Source: an uncultured Bacteroidales bacterium (GTDB lineage Bacteria > Bacteroidota > Bacteroidia > Bacteroidales > Bacteroidaceae). Taken from it: a stretch of DNA of 14,143 nt. Under the pieces are notes generated by a model, which saw only the letters and a list, made by a program, of their open reading frames with translations, did no database searches and was not told the DNA's origin. Positions 14,037 through 14,143 of this stretch are shown here, in pieces; the stretch's first letter is position 1; every line of letters starts with the position of its first letter. Location: assembly GCA_937898885.1 (NCBI GenBank), contig CALDKD010000091.1, positions 1 through 14,143 on the forward strand, in the 5' to 3' direction. A program made the position numbers and the translations under genes.

Positions 14037-14143
14037 ATGGAGGATGTCATGATCGTGATACTCATCGTCGTGCTGTTCGTCGTTCTGAAGCCGATAGTGA
14101 AGGCTGTCCTGAAAGGGATGGGCATCACTGACCGGTGGCGGGA
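14037..14143 (+). CDS. Small membrane protein, partial at window end
   Basis: An open frame begins MEDVMIVILIVVLFVVLKP and runs off the window after 35 codons. It encodes one very hydrophobic segment (about residues 5-17) followed by a basic stretch (KPIVKAVLKG), the layout of a single-span membrane protein with its C-terminal side in the cytoplasm. A GGAGG at 14039-14043 lies five bases before an in-frame ATG at 14049, so the true start may be that second methionine. A Shine-Dalgarno this good is unusual among the genes of this window. The family is not recognised. Confidence 0.35.
   Translation, partial: MEDVMIVILIVVLFVVLKPIVKAVLKGMGITDRWR

Noticed and set aside
13719..14052. Overlapping plus-strand reading frames near the right end
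   Set aside because: They start within the palindrome or upstream of the promoter, overlap each other in different frames, and show no recognisable domains.

Overview
The window looks like chromosomal DNA from the Bacteroidetes, most likely Bacteroidales. Promoters fit the TTTG / TAnnTTTG pattern of that phylum, most start codons lack a Shine-Dalgarno sequence and follow A-rich leaders, and several gene families are typical of the group (GSCFA protein, GHMP kinase next to a short nucleotidyltransferase, MIPS). I cannot name the genus from sequence alone.

Left edge (1-1034): a cysteine-rich lipoprotein of unknown function, followed by a short decayed piece of a macroglobulin-like (MG2-type) surface protein and a good promoter.

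Centre left (1035-7371): a tightly packed glycine cleavage operon, in order lipoate-protein ligase (lplA), gcvT, gcvH, gcvPA, gcvPB and dihydrolipoamide dehydrogenase (lpdA). The genes overlap or nearly touch, except for a 110-base gcvT-gcvH gap that carries a GC-rich REP-like hairpin element. The operon encodes every protein needed for glycine decarboxylation (P, H, T, L), plus the enzyme that can attach lipoate to GcvH. The P-protein is split into two subunits.

Centre (7390-10986): a kinase of the galactokinase family whose sugar-binding motif resembles plant galacturonokinase rather than GalK, a sugar-1-phosphate nucleotidyltransferase and a GSCFA (SGNH-like) protein, joined by ATGA stop/start overlaps, then a membrane-anchored SIMPL-domain protein. 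Kinase plus nucleotidyltransferase suggests salvage of a free sugar or uronic acid to an NDP-sugar. The substrate is unknown.

Centre right (11057-12483): an inositol-3-phosphate synthase gene directly preceded by five tandem 7-bp repeats and followed by a strong intrinsic terminator. No other inositol-lipid gene is visible.

Right edge (12484-14143): a convergent secreted protein of unknown function on the minus strand, then about 400 bases without a convincing gene. That stretch has divergent promoters around a long palindrome, a structured leader and, at the very end, the start of a small membrane-protein ORF with an unusually good Shine-Dalgarno. This end may be the edge of an accessory or mobile region.
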